Below, piece by piece: positions 12,455 through 24,129 of a DNA stretch of 64,000 nucleotides. Position numbers and translations under genes: made by a program. Source of the stretch: Pisolithus tinctorius (taxonomy: Eukaryota > Basidiomycota > Agaricomycetes > Boletales > Pisolithaceae); NCBI GenBank assembly GCA_024663395.1, contig JANFAH010000001.1, positions 806,001-870,000 on the forward strand, written 5' to 3'. Each line of letters starts with the position of its first letter. The first letter of the stretch is position 1. The notes under the pieces are model-generated. The model was given only the letters and a program-made list of their open reading frames with translations, had not been told where the DNA came from and made no database searches.

Positions 12455-13466
12455 CTCCTGCTTGACTACAGCCTTCAGGGATGCAGAATTGAGCACACTG
12501 CAAACAGTTTGGGAAGTGACAGGAGAAGGAACAGCCACACACATTATATGGGCAGCCTGGACAGCATTTTCAGCTCTTCCAGAGGTCATACTGGTGAATA
12601 TTCTCCTCTGCCAGGAGAAGAAGGCCAGTAAGGATGTCCTAGTTTGAGGTTTTCCTTAATCTAGCTGGAACTCTTTGATGACCCTGGCCACAGTAGAGCT
12701 CCCCTGACCAGTTGTGGAGGAGATTTGATGAGCAGAAAGGCCAGATTCAGAAAGAAGGTGGATATTTGCTCTAGCAGAGGCAAAAATGCATTTCATGGTG
12801 AAGTAGGGTTAGCTGAGTGGGACCCAAGCCATTTTTATGGCTCAGGATTATGTACATTACATAATCAGTCAGGGTTGAAGCAAAAAATCCCTCAGAAGTT
12901 GTCAAATCTTTATGTTATTTACTAAATAATGACTGACAAGATCATGCTCAAAAAAGTGTCCCAATGACATGTCATTTTAAAATGGTTATATCTTGGTGGC
13001 ATGTCAACCAAATTACATAAAAAAGCCCTTGTTGTCAAGGAAACGGTTAGTACTACCTTTCGTCCTGCAGGAGTTTGAACTAATTCCTATTGGCTCTCTC
13101 GTAAATCTCAACTCTTTCCAAAATCACCAAACATTGGGACACTTTTTTGAGCCACTGTAGGTTATGTTGCATGAATAGCTGTATTGACAAGTCCCCATTA
13201 TGTAGTCAATATAGTCATTATACAATGTTACATAGCATACCATAGCTTGAATAGTACAAGGGTGTTACTGTGTAACATCATGCTATGTGTGCTTGCAAGG
13301 CTATCTAGTAGAACATACCATCTATCACTTTGCTATACTGAACCCCAGGTAACATAGCATATACATCACTCCACACCCCAATTGCACCAAAAGGCAGTAT
13401 ATTTCAAAGTATATTTCGAAGACGACACATGTACAGTAGTAGGCAAGTGGTAGCTATGGTTTAACC

Positions 13467-15362
13467 TCAATCCGACTCATCCTCTGTTGTTGACCCATCC
13501 TCATGTTCCTTGATTGCAGCCGCAATGATGCGCACTGAAACCTTGCACTGGGACTCCATTGTGAGCACGCCGGCACCTGAGTGAACACTACTCATAGAAT
13601 TAGTTATGATGCACCTTAATGTATGGAAGCACGCACCGGCCAATGGCATATATCTTAGAACATATGGCTGGTAAGATGCCAACCTCCTTAGTGGCATTGT
13701 CGAAATCTTGAAGGCACTTCAGGTACGACTCGAAGACGGAACGATATTCTTGTGTGGTGAAGGATATATCCCCCCGTTGCCCTGTTGCCCACTCGTCAAT
13801 ACAGCACTCAATCTGCACGGTCAGTCTTAATACAACATGTCACAAGGGGTGACATACCGCTGTGAGGATAAGTGCCAGTGCCGGGTACGGGAATGGCTTG
13901 AAATGTTCAGGGAACTTGACACCCTCGTCGTGTTTGTTTGCAAACCACATCATGTTGATGATTTTTTGAATGAGTGGCACTTTCAGAAACCCACGTCGAT
14001 TCTCTTCTGTTGGCAACATGTACTAAACAGTATGCAGCTGCACGTCACAACAATTGTCTTGACAATGTATAAAAAACTACTCGCCTTGAATGCAAAATTT
14101 GTACCTTCTTTGAGCGACTCTGCTAAAGCCCGATTCTTCTGGATCACCGACTTGCTTTGGCTACTGTGGAAGCCAAACATAGCCTCAACCAGTGGGCGAA
14201 GCTTCGTCTTGAGCTCACCATGAACTTGCGAACCGCGGCTGGTGATCTATAGTATATCAACAGGTGACCAGTGACTATCCCACTTGTCCAGTCATAGGAG
14301 GCCACTTACGAGTTTAGATAAGTCGGGGGTCCGAGCAAGTTTCACCCCAGTCACTTGACAGGCTCTCGTCCAAGAGGCTGCCAACAGCATGGTCTCTTGG
14401 CCATGGTCGGGCATAGGGGATTGGGCACATAGGCGTGCGCGATAGTCTCCAATTGCTGTGGTCATGAATTCTTGGGTCACATCATCATAGTCCTTGGCAC
14501 GGGGGTGACCTTTGTGATCAGTGAGCTTTTGGGCTTTCACAGTTGTCGGGTCGACATCTTCAACACCTATCTCACGTTGCCTCTTCGGCCCCGCACTCCA
14601 ATGGCCAACGCACATAAGCATGATACAATGCGGTAGACAATAGACTTACTGTTCAATAGCGTTCTTCACAGTCTCGGGCTCATGTGTAACGGTCTCCGCA
14701 CTGTGCTTATCCCTTGCCTTCTTCTGCTTCACAGTCTCCACTTCAGACGATGCGATGGAAGTGATGGTGTGGTGTTCATCATCCGTGTCGCTGTCCGAAG
14801 CCATCAGGGCCTGTGGCAGGGGTTAGGGGACATGATGTGAAAGCGACAGAGTTGGACTTACTTTGAGAGCCTCTATGGCTGTAGCTGATATACATGGGGT
14901 CCTTGGTACTTTGTTGTTACGAAACGTCAGTGGTTGCTTGCTCGCACCACTAAGTTTAGTAGCCACAACGCGGCTGGCAAACTAAAACACAGTAAGTCAG
15001 ACAGGCACGAACACAACTAGAATATACTGTTGTGCCTGAGTGTCACTGGCATTGTCATCATCTTTGTCGGCATCGAACGTGCCCTCCTCGTCATTATCTG
15101 CATCCCCTTCATCTTCATTCTCACTTCCAATGTTGGCCAATTGATGGAGGCGCTCCTTTCAGGCTTTGGTGTCCTGCTGCTGAGCAGCTGCATGCTGCTC
15201 ATCGACCAGCTGCTGCTGTTTTTCCGATGCCCGGCGGATCCGCCCACGAGAGGGTTCTATCCTGTGTGATTAGCACCAACCTCACCGATTTAAAAATTAA
15301 GATAACTTACTGTCGTGGTTCTCTTTGTCATGTGCATGCCGGCTTTTGGCAGAAGGTTGCAT
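13467..15362 (-). pseudogene. DUF6532-like gene, right arm
   Basis: Exact mirror of 9,366-11,261, carrying the same in-frame TGA at 15159-15161. The sharing of this lesion shows the gene was already broken when the arms were duplicated (or that the arms have been homogenised since). Confidence 0.7.
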
Positions 15363-15706
15363 TGTGTGTGCAAGTAGCTGAAACTCGAGAGTGTCAACAA
15401 CAATTATGCGGGTACTACTGGTTCCGTACTCACTCCTTATATCCAGCATGCGGGTATGGTCTTGTTTGGTGGGATCAACGAAGAAAATGCGAGCGTGTCA
15501 GCGCAAGGATGATAGGACGATTGCAGGTGATATTTGTATCAAAAAAAAAAAAAAAAAAAACAGCCAAACAGTGTCATCTTGGCACTCACTGTCCAATGAT
15601 CAGCTTGTCCGATGGATCGTTGATATTGAGACATGTCACAGTTATAGTAGCTGTCAGACTGTTAGCAAGTAACCTCAGCAGACAAGATGAAACAGTGTAC
15701 CTCACC

Positions 15707-18700
15707 ATGGCCACCCATCACTGTGACTACTGCTTGAAAACCATTTCCACCGTTGCGGGCGTCAAGCGGCACATTTCCCAGTCGGCTGCCTGCCAACAGC
15801 AATGGAAGCAAGTCCTGGAGCGCACTGCGAGCACTGCATCTGTTGACGAAGACCATCAGCTTGATGATGGTCAGTTAGAGTACATGCCAAACCTTGCATC
15901 TGACTGGCACTACAAGCCTAGTGATGATGGGCTCGATCTTCTGGAAGGATCCTTGGTACAGCAGTTTCAGCCTCGCACTGAACCTGAACGTCTCGATCCT
16001 CTGCCTAGACACGCATCAGTTGAAGACGTCGAGGACGGATCTTCACCAGCCGGTGACAGACACTTCATCGAGCAGTACACAGGATTCGCCACTCGAATCT
16101 TGGGCTCACGTGCAACAGCGTTCAAGGAAATGAAGAAAACTGAACAAAAAAACAACAATAATCAGTGGGCTCCTTTTCAGAACAAGAACGAGTGGGACCT
16201 GGCCTGCTTTCTGATGAAAAACATGGGTCAGACGAAGATCAATGAGTTTTTAAAACTCTCACTTGTATGTATCGGCACACTCACCACTCTAGAAGATAAT
16301 GACATTACCATTGCTTGACACCAGGTTCGTGAAAGTGGAGTCAGTTTCAGCAGTGCGCATGCCTTCCTCAAATATGTGGACTCACTTCGAACTGGCCCGG
16401 CGTGGACTTGCGAAATGATAGATGTGGTGGGAGACACTGTGACTGAAGACGGAAGCTGAAGACAGGAACAGGTCGAGCTGTGGCGTAGAGATCCAGTCGA
16501 GTGTGTTATGGAACTCATCGGTAACCCGGCCTTCCGGGATGCTATGGCATACAGCCCTGAGCATGCATACACGGATTCCAAAGGCACCAATCATATCTAT
16601 GATGAAATGTGGACAGCTAATTGGTGGTGGGATGTGCAGGCGAGTGCTTACCTCTGAAGCTTGGGCCGAGTGAGCCTAACAAGACTTCCATCGTACAGGG
16701 AAAATTGCCTGCCAGCGCTATGGTCGCACCTGTCATCTTGTCATCGGACAAGACCTCCCTGTCGATGTTCAGTGGGGATAAGAAAGCATGGCCTGTGTAC
16801 CTGACAATAGGAAACATATCAAAGGATGTCAGACAACAAGTTTCTGCACATGCAACGACATTGATAGGCTACTTACCCATCTCCAAACTCGAGTGCTTTG
16901 AGAAAAAGACCCGATCGCTGGCAGGATATCGCCTCTTCCATCATGCCATGTCGCTGCTCCTTCGACCTCTAGGTGACACCGGTCGTAATGGTGAGGTCAT
17001 GATCTGCGCCGATGGTTGTCTGCATCGAGTCCATCTGATACTTGCTGCCTATGTTGCGGACTTCCCTGAACAATGTTTGGTAGCTTGTAGCAAAGAGAGT
17101 CGATGTCCGCTCTGTCTGGTTCAATCAAATAAACGAGGAGATCGCAGGGAATGGGCATGCCACAGCATGGCTGACACACTGAAAATGTTGCAGCGAAAGC
17201 TGAAGAATGGGCAGTCTAGGAGGTTTGATGACGAAGGTTTGCGTGCTGTGTTCGAACCTTTTTGGAAAGACCTACCCTTCACCAACATCTTCGCCTGCAT
17301 CACTCCCGACATCCTCCACCAACTTCTCAAGGGCGTCTTCCACGACCATCTACTCCAGTGGTGTATCAAAATTATTGGGGAGAAAGAGATTGATGCGCGC
17401 TTCCGAACCGTCACCCAATACCCTGCTCTTCGTCACTTTGCAAAAGGAATATCAACAGTCTTGCAGTGGACCAGCAAAGAGCACAAAGAGATGCAGAGGG
17501 TATTTGTGGGTCTACTTTCTGGTGCTGTTGACAAGCGTGTCCTTGCTGTCACTCGCTCATTGCTGGACTTCTTTTATTACACACAGTTACAGCAGCACAT
17601 GGAGAAGACACTAAAGGCTATGCAAGACAGCCTTGACTCGTTCCACGACCACAAGCACGTTCTCGTCGAACTCGAAGTGCGAGAGGATTTCAACATCCCC
17701 AAGATCCATTCCCTTCTGCACTATGTGTCCTCTATACGAGCGCTTGGCAGCGCAGATGGCTACAATACTGAGTACCCAGAGCGTTTGCACATAGACTACG
17801 CTAAAGATGCTTATCGGGCGAGTAACAAGCATGACTATGTGGAGCAGATGGCGTTGTGGCTTCAGCGGCAAGAAGCTATCCATTACAAGTCCACCTACCT
17901 CGCTTGGAGGCAGTTCAGGAAGTCCCCGTCTGCAGACTCGCTGGAAGATGGATGTTTTGGCAGCAGTGACTCTGATTCTGAATGGGGTGAGGATCGAGGA
18001 AGGGTGCGTGCTCCAACTGGGGTCAGTGTATTTGGCACATCCGCTCAGCGGGTTGCAGGTAAATTGATTTATGTTCATGCTTGCAATGTACTCATGTAGA
18101 CTGCAGAACTACCAGCCAATACCTGCTACAGAGTGACGAAGTTCCCTTCTCACAGCCGACTTTCCATTGACCATATTTGGGCCGAATACAAAGCTGCTGA
18201 ATTCACACCCGCACTCAAACAATGGCTCTCCTCATACTCTGGTCAACACCGAGCTGTACAATTGACTGAATCAGATCGGTTCGACATCTACCACAATCTG
18301 TACGTTGAGACTGGCCCGAGCATCATCACTGGCCATCAGGAGAGTATGCAAAAAATTCGCACTATGCCAAAGGTCATTGGTTGAGGTCGTAAGCCAGATT
18401 GCTCCACTCGGTTTGATACCGCATTTGTGTTGGAGGAAGGGTGTCAACGCTCTATGCCCCTCGTTCCAAACAGTATGTATATCACACCGGTTTGCATCCC
18501 TCCGCTGATGAGGTCTTGGAAACCCTAGGTGTGCGAGTTGCTCAAGTCCGGGTCATATTCAAGCTTCCTGATTACTTTGGTAACTATCCGCATCCCCTCG
18601 TCTACGTTGAATGGTTTACAGCGCTCCACCGCCGTGATCCCGCCTCCGGTCTGTACATTGTCACTCGTTCAACACGTCATCATCGCCCAAATGTGGCGAT

Positions 18701-18857
18701 CATCAGTGCCGACTGTATTGTACGCGCGTGCCACCTGCAAGCGCGATGTGGGAAGGAGATCAATGCAGACTGGTCAGCGGACAATGTGCTGGACAGGGCT
18801 GCCGCATTTTATGTGAATTCTTACATCAACTTAGATATGTTCATCACATTGGAGTAG
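15707..18857 (+). pseudogene. Plavaka-type DNA transposase, right arm (inactivated)
   Basis: Exon model: 15707-16264, 16325-16639, 16699-18058, and 18107 onward; phases agree. The intron at 16640-16698 begins GC rather than GT. The start is the ATG at 15,707, which opens the finger CDYC; the open frame upstream of it is antisense to the DUF6532-like gene. The family is assigned from TANWWWDVQ, SLAGYRLFHHAMSLL, AYVADFPEQCLVAC, GCPLC-like cysteines in SRCPLCLVQ, and ALWLQRQEAIHYKSTYLAW. Lesions are TGA at 16457-16459 (between EDGS and RQEQVELW), TGA at 18382-18384 (before GRKP), and a frameshift near 18,440. The C-terminal part runs in another frame to 18,857. Confidence 0.88.
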
Positions 18858-19164
18858 TTTTTTTTTTTTTACCATCATGTTGCGCAACCCCACAAGTCAA
18901 TGAATGTGTGATTCAATATATGGAATGACTATGTAGACTACTGTAGCTCTGGAGGGCTATATGTTGTACTGTCATGCTGGTGAGTCTGTGATGGTTGTAT
19001 GACAGTCCACTGCCTGATATGACAGATGTGTTGTACTCCCCATCTTAAATTGACATGTCAATAGTGCAACAGAGTGTGTGCCTGAGACAACCTAGCACAA
19101 TGAAGCCTATGGGTGACAGTGTACCTTAGTGGCTATGCTACATATCAAAGTAATTTTCCTGATG

Positions 19165-19430
19165 TGGGGACTCCTAGGGCTTGACAGAATAGGGTCCAGT
19201 TCAACCCAGAGGGGTTCTGAGCTTGGAAGTGAGAAAAGAGGGTGAAGGAGTGACTGGAGTTGGTCAAAATGAATGGAGTGGGGAAATGAGTGAACAACGG
19301 CATCTGGAGGTCATCTAGGGGTGCCTCAGTGAGGGCTTTCGCTGTCTTTCTTTCGCAGTCTTTGATTTCGCAGTCTTTGCAGTCTTTGCAGTCTTTTCAG
19401 TCTTCTTCTTTTTTTTTTTTTTTTTTTTTG
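19165..19430 (+). repeat. Dispersed repeat, copy B
   Basis: Same family and orientation as 4,746-4,990, ending in a tandem of gcagtcttt-like units and a long T-run. It begins at the exact base where the palindrome stops, so this junction may be a breakpoint. Confidence 0.7.
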
Positions 19431-19726
19431 TTGTGTACTGTAGACCTACACTAGTGCGCAAAAATGCTGACTAAGCTACCAAAAATGCGCCACCAAGGTA
19501 GGCTAAGTATCACTAATGTAAATCAAAGCAAAAACACAGTAGCAAAGATAAAATAATTAAATCACCTCAGTAGGGAGTACTTATTCCCTACAATGGTATG
19601 TCCATAGAGCTGTGGTTGCTGGAGCATGTGGGGGAGCTTCAGGGGTTCCATGCTTGAATAAGGAAAGTCCAATGGCAAAATGCCCAACTCAAAATGGAAA
19701 TGGCTGACGGCAGACCTTGATCACTC

Positions 19727-19900
19727 CAAGTACTTTTTTTTTTGGCCATTGTTGTAATGAAAAAAGAAAAAACATGTTTGTCAAAGTACTTTTTTTTTTT
19801 GCCATCATCATAATGAAAAAAGAAAAAACATGTTTGTCAAAGTACGTTCTTTTTTTGACCGTTGTCATATTGAAAAAAGAAAAAACACCTTTGTCAAACT
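19727..19900 (+). repeat. Three ~60-bp subterminal tandem units, left end
   Basis: Each unit reads caaagtac, a T-run, gccatcatcataatgaaaa, then gaaaaaacatgtttgt. Three units are seen here, three inverted at 27,885-28,045 and two at 41,510-41,630. Their position just inside the ends suggests transposase binding sites (inference). Confidence 0.75.
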
Positions 19901-19936
19901 TGTGACTGCATTTCCTATGTATCTATAATTGCAGTG

Positions 19937-20222
19937 TCAACACCATCTCCTTATCATAGCCAACAAGAAGTTCCCCTCAGCCACAGGCAAGCCCTCCCAT
20001 GCAAGATGCATCACAAACTGGTTGCCCACAGGTGGTTCCATGGAGTGAGATTGCCTGTAGCAATCGAGGATAATGTCAATGTCAGATAAGCCATAGCCAT
20101 GGGAAGCAAGATATTGAGCTACAATTCCACCCAATGGTTGAGCTCGAGCCTCGACCTGGGAGCTTAAATCTGAGTTTGCATGAGGAACATATTGGCTGGA
20201 AAGAAGACCATGAAGGCTATGG

Positions 20223-20260
<38 letters not shown>

Positions 20261-21134
20261 GATTGGGCCAGCAGGGGGACCTGAAGAGGGAGGGGGGGAG
20301 AATGGATGATGGGTAGAGTGCACACATGTGCAGGTATGAGATGTGGATGGCAACAATATCATCGAGTAGGTGGGGGATGTGGGAGTGGACATGGAAGGAA
20401 CCCTACATCTTGAGGGAGGGGATCTTGGGGTGTTTGAGGAGCTTACTAGGTCTGCATCAACTTGGAGAGTGCGGAGACTGTTGGTGATTGCATCTACTGT
20501 ACCACAGTTAAACCCGTCAGTTTGGAAAATGTGAAGTCAAAAATCACCATCATTAAGCACTTTGGTAGATGTTAGCAAGGGAGGCATGAGTCCTTCAATG
20601 CCTTTCACCACGATGAATGCTAAAGCCTCCCAGAATGAGGCAGTGTGATGTTTTTTGAGATACTTGAATGTACCCTTGGTGCATGTTACACTTTCCCTAA
20701 TTTGTTGACAGATTAAGTGTTGCAAGTTGAAAAGGTGTGAAAGTGCTTCACCTAGTATGGTGAACCCCAGGTGGTGCACCTATTACCACAGCATGAAAGC
20801 CTTTGTCATTGTGGAGCAGGTTTCGCATGTTTCGAGAGCCACCCAATGCAGCAAGTAATTGAGTAGGGCTCGGGTTGGCTGGCAGTGCATTCATGATGGG
20901 CTGCAGTGTTCTGCATACAAGTTGGGCCTCCCATTTGGAAATACATTGAATGGTGATTGGTAATGGCAGCAATGCTCTCCCACACTCCATGCAGGGACTA
21001 CATTGCTTCATGTCAGTACTGCACACAATAATTGAGTGACATGTAAAGTACCAGTCCAAGTCTCGATAGATGCCTGTCACTGGGCCACCAATGACTGCCC
21101 ACATGTACTCTACGTTAGTTGAGGGGATGGCCAT
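19937..21134 (-). CDS. Hypothetical protein, three exons, in the alpha-kinase element
   Basis: The model starts at the ATG at 21,134 (MAIPSTNVEYMWAVIGG), splices out an intron near 20,700-20,755 (joining VHHTR to ESVTCTKG) and a second near 20,480-20,530, and ends at 19,937. Early residues include a C-x2-C pair (CSPCMECG) and ASFWEALAFIVVKGIEGLMP. The third exon is Pro/Ser-rich, has a His-Thr run encoded by a (TG)n microsatellite at about 20,223-20,256, and ends NFLLAMIRRWC. It lies ~105 bp downstream of the alpha-kinase on the same strand. No family recognised. Confidence 0.45.
20223..20256. repeat. (TG)n microsatellite
   Basis: A run of about 16 TG units. On the minus strand it encodes alternating Thr-His in the overlapping hypothetical gene, so length changes not divisible by three would shift that frame. 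Confidence 0.9.
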
Positions 21135-21240
21135 GTTGAATTGGAGTGAGGACCACTTCAGCAAGAGCAAGCATCAATGAGTGTACTATACAAGATTCAC
21201 AGAAGCCATACAGCCAAAGAACCTTTACTTTCAATGGTAA

Positions 21241-23003
21241 TCAGAACACCTCTCCTGCATTGCGAGTCTTTCCTTTGCACGAGGCTGTCCCTGAGCTTTG
21301 GGCCTTCCCCTTGCCAAACACCTCTAGCTGGAATCCTGTCCATTTGCAATACTTGTTACAGATGTGCTGGTGCTCAAATGCTGCAACTTCATCCTCCAGA
21401 TTACCTTCCCCAAACAAGATCCGGCCTTGGTTAACGTCGCTGGAAAGCAAGAGCAAGGTGATTCATCAGTCTATTACACACAATCAGGATGTCAGATGAT
21501 TATTGCGCACAGGTGGGTGAGAATTTGGGGATCTGATAACAGCATCATACTGCCTGCATAAGAAGTCACAGAAGTCAGTGCATCAATGTACTATGATTGG
21601 ATCTGAGGTGACTTACCTTGGTAATCAGAAATGTATACTTGACCATTTGTGTTGCTGTATTGGACGTGTTGTGTGAATGCAAGAAATTCTGCCATTTCAT
21701 ACCCGTACTCACCGGGTTCAGGGAAGGGATTGGGGTTGCTGTTGTGAATAAACTTCATGAACTTCTTTGAATTGCCACCACTGATTCTGTCTGAACCATC
21801 GTCAAATCTAATCAACTCCTCAGCAAGGTACATAGCACTGGCGGAGCCAAGTTTTGGGGCATGAGGCCCTGTGGGACCACCTGGATGGTGTGAATATGCG
21901 ACCACTAGGCCAGCAACTACAAAATGCAAGATGGGGTCAGGGTCTGGAAGCGACACAGTGGCAGGCTTATTCTGAGGCAGAGTGAAACCTGTTGCACTCG
22001 AGATACTGTTCAATTCAGGGTCTGAAAGCGACATGGCAAGAGGCTTCTTATGCCAAGGTATGGTGAGACCTGCTGTGCTCAAGATATCACTGCTTGATTT
22101 GAGGTTGTCAAGGTCTGGAACTGAGGTGACAGACTTCTTATGAGGTGGAGAAAGACCTGTTGTACTTGAGATACTGCTTGATTGGTGATGGCAGCATTTG
22201 GCGAGCATACTTGTACCTGCCTCTATCATCAAAGAGGTGGACGGCTCTGTCTGGTCAAAGAGATGCCGGATATCATGAGAAATAGGGCAATCAATGAGGG
22301 TCGTAGTTGATGTCTGTGGGGCAGATACAGCTGGAGCCTCGGAACCCTTGGGAGTGGTGGCAGCATTGGTGACAGACATCACAGGAAGCATGGATGTGCC
22401 TGCCACTGCAGTGTCATCGAGTTTCTCCTGGAAAGCCTCGAGCTCCTGCCACTGGCTTGCAGGGATGACAATGTAGAGACTGAACTGCTTGGCCTTGAAG
22501 ACCATGGCTTGGGAATTTTTGTGGGTGGCCAGATGGAGGCACTGGGCATAGAAGTACAGCTTGTTCGACGTCAGTGAGTGTTGGAAGAGATCCACCCACA
22601 TCGCGTCACACACTACAAACTCAGAGTCATGCCACAGGAATTCAGGATGGAAAGCTTGGCTACATGGGGTGATTGTGTGGAGGGTGATGTCCATGAGCTC
22701 AGCTGCTGAGGCCAAGGCATTAATGTCCTTCAGGCCCTTGCATATGTTCTGTTATAACACATTAGCTATGTTGACAGGGAAATGCCCACATAATACACAT
22801 ACTCTGATGGGATTGCCCCAAAGACCTTTCTTCCTAACCCCAGATTCATATAATGCCAAAACCTCCAATGATATTGTTTCCGCAGGTGGGGGACAGTGGG
22901 CCACACGTTGCCAGTGTTCACGCTGAACAGCATACTGCAGGTGCCATGGAGTATAGCCAACAGAGCTGGCAGGCAATGAAGTGCCTGCACCTGGTGGTGC
23001 CAT
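21241..23003 (-). CDS. Alpha-kinase family protein (MHCK/EF2K type)
   Basis: Alpha-kinases are atypical Ser/Thr kinases. Visible from the N-terminus: an exon with VLALYESGVRKKGLWGNPIR, an intron near 22,750-22,800, then VVCDAMWVDLFQHS and MVFKAKQFSLYIVIPASQW, a Ser/Pro-rich linker, and the catalytic part: RFDDGSDRISGGNSKKFMKF, EMAEFLAFTQHVQYSNTNGQ, YISDYQG, then (after introns) LLSDPQILTH and LFGEGNLEDEVAAFEHQHIC followed by NKYC. The last block is the His/Cys zinc-binding signature. The C-terminus is complete. Upstream of the Met used here, the frame continues with PPPPIPNQLLSIS but is interrupted by TGA at 23031-23033 (probably a former CGA), so the true start may be further 5' and the copy may be damaged. 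Confidence 0.72.
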
Positions 23004-24129
23004 GGCTGAAGGTATGTGAATGTTGGGTCCTCAGATTGGAAGTTGTGGATGTGGCACACGGCTGATGCTCAGCAGTTGGTTTGGAATGGGTGGAGGTGGC
23101 ATGCGAAGGTTTGCCATAGCCATGACTGGAGGGGGATTAATTGATGCTGTATAAAAACTAAGTAAAAAAATGGACAGGGAATGGTCATTCATGACTCACT
23201 GCATGACTGAGCAGCACCCACAGATTGGCGAATGGCTTGTGGACTTGGTAGTGACACTGTCAAAGGGTAAGTGGATATTTGCCAGACATAGAACTGGAAA
23301 GTTTACTAACCTTGGGCTCAGCTAACAGTTGTCGAAGGCTTCCTCTGATAATGTGCATAGCAACTACCACACACATACCTGCCAGGCTTGGTCTGGTCAA
23401 CAGGTGCAACATAGTGGCAAGGTTCACCCAGGTTGATGATGACTGCACAGGAAGGTCACTGGCAAAGCCTTGCTACTTGTGCGTATGCATCTTCACTGAA
23501 CTGTGTGACAAGATGTGAGCTTGGATCAGTAGTGGACATGTCAGTGATTTTTACTGCACCTGTATATGCAACACACAGTGATTTATACTGCACATGTATA
23601 TGCAATGCAACAAATGTCCACCAGACATGTGAGGACAGGGGAATTGAGACTTGAGACTCACTGACAATTGATGCCTTCATGCTGGAAGGACAGGCAGGTG
23701 TGCAGTGCACTCGAGGAACGCACCTGAGTTGGAAACACTTGGGAGGCACAGGAAGGGAATGGTCAGTTCTTAAGTGCATCTGCATTGAAATGAAAGACAC
23801 TTTGCTTCAGCCTTGATGCAGCTGTGTTGTAGTGTGGAGGGATCTGAGTGGTTGGAGATAATCAAGAATGCAGCCATGAGGTCTTGCATGGAGATTCAGG
23901 CCTCAGGTAGCAGTTGCGCATTTTACATATACATAGTACACTCAGCTATGATAGGTGACTTGTCACTCCACCTCAACCTCTCTGCTTCACAAATCGCTAC
24001 TCATTGGTATAAAGCAGGTTGGAACAGGCTGACAGCTCACTCCCTCAATATCGTCTCAATGCCCAATCAGTGGAAACTGAACTGTAAGCTCAGCCTCATT
24101 CTTTGAAATCATTGCATCTGATCAATGTC

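Larger units (their letters stand above)
11571..13157. mobile_element. Tc1/mariner-like element with two left ends
   Basis: Both ends are CAGTGGCTCAAAAAAGTGTC, flanked by TA on each side, as expected for Tc1/mariner target sites. A second inverted copy of the end (CATTGGGACACTTTTTTGAG) lies inside each terminus, at about 11,762 and 12,945. Only the 5' half of a transposase is present. The turn of the large palindrome lies within it, so both outer ends derive from the same left end and the true right end is missing. Confidence 0.85.
5564..19164. repeat. 13.6-kb near-perfect palindrome
   Basis: Arms 5,564-12,273 and 12,455-19,164 (6,710 bp each) are reverse complements about a fixed centre at 12,364. 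Every coordinate pair checked sums to 24,728, so there is no net indel, and all conceptual frames are identical in both arms. The only differences I saw are four mismatches clustered at 12,257-12,261, beside a 181-bp spacer. Each arm carries a decayed Plavaka transposase gene, a decayed DUF6532-like gene and half of a Tc1-like element. The right edge abuts dispersed repeat copy B exactly. Confidence 0.95.

Noticed and set aside
15032..16318. 428-residue continuous frame starting at 15,032
   Set aside because: The first ~225 residues are antisense to the DUF6532-like gene and an intergenic T-run. The Plavaka reading starts at 15,707.
5564..19164. Palindrome as a simple missed-adapter sequencing artefact
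   Set aside because: A missed hairpin adapter gives no single-copy spacer and no four-base mismatch cluster. A different assembly error or a chimeric fold-back molecule is still possible.
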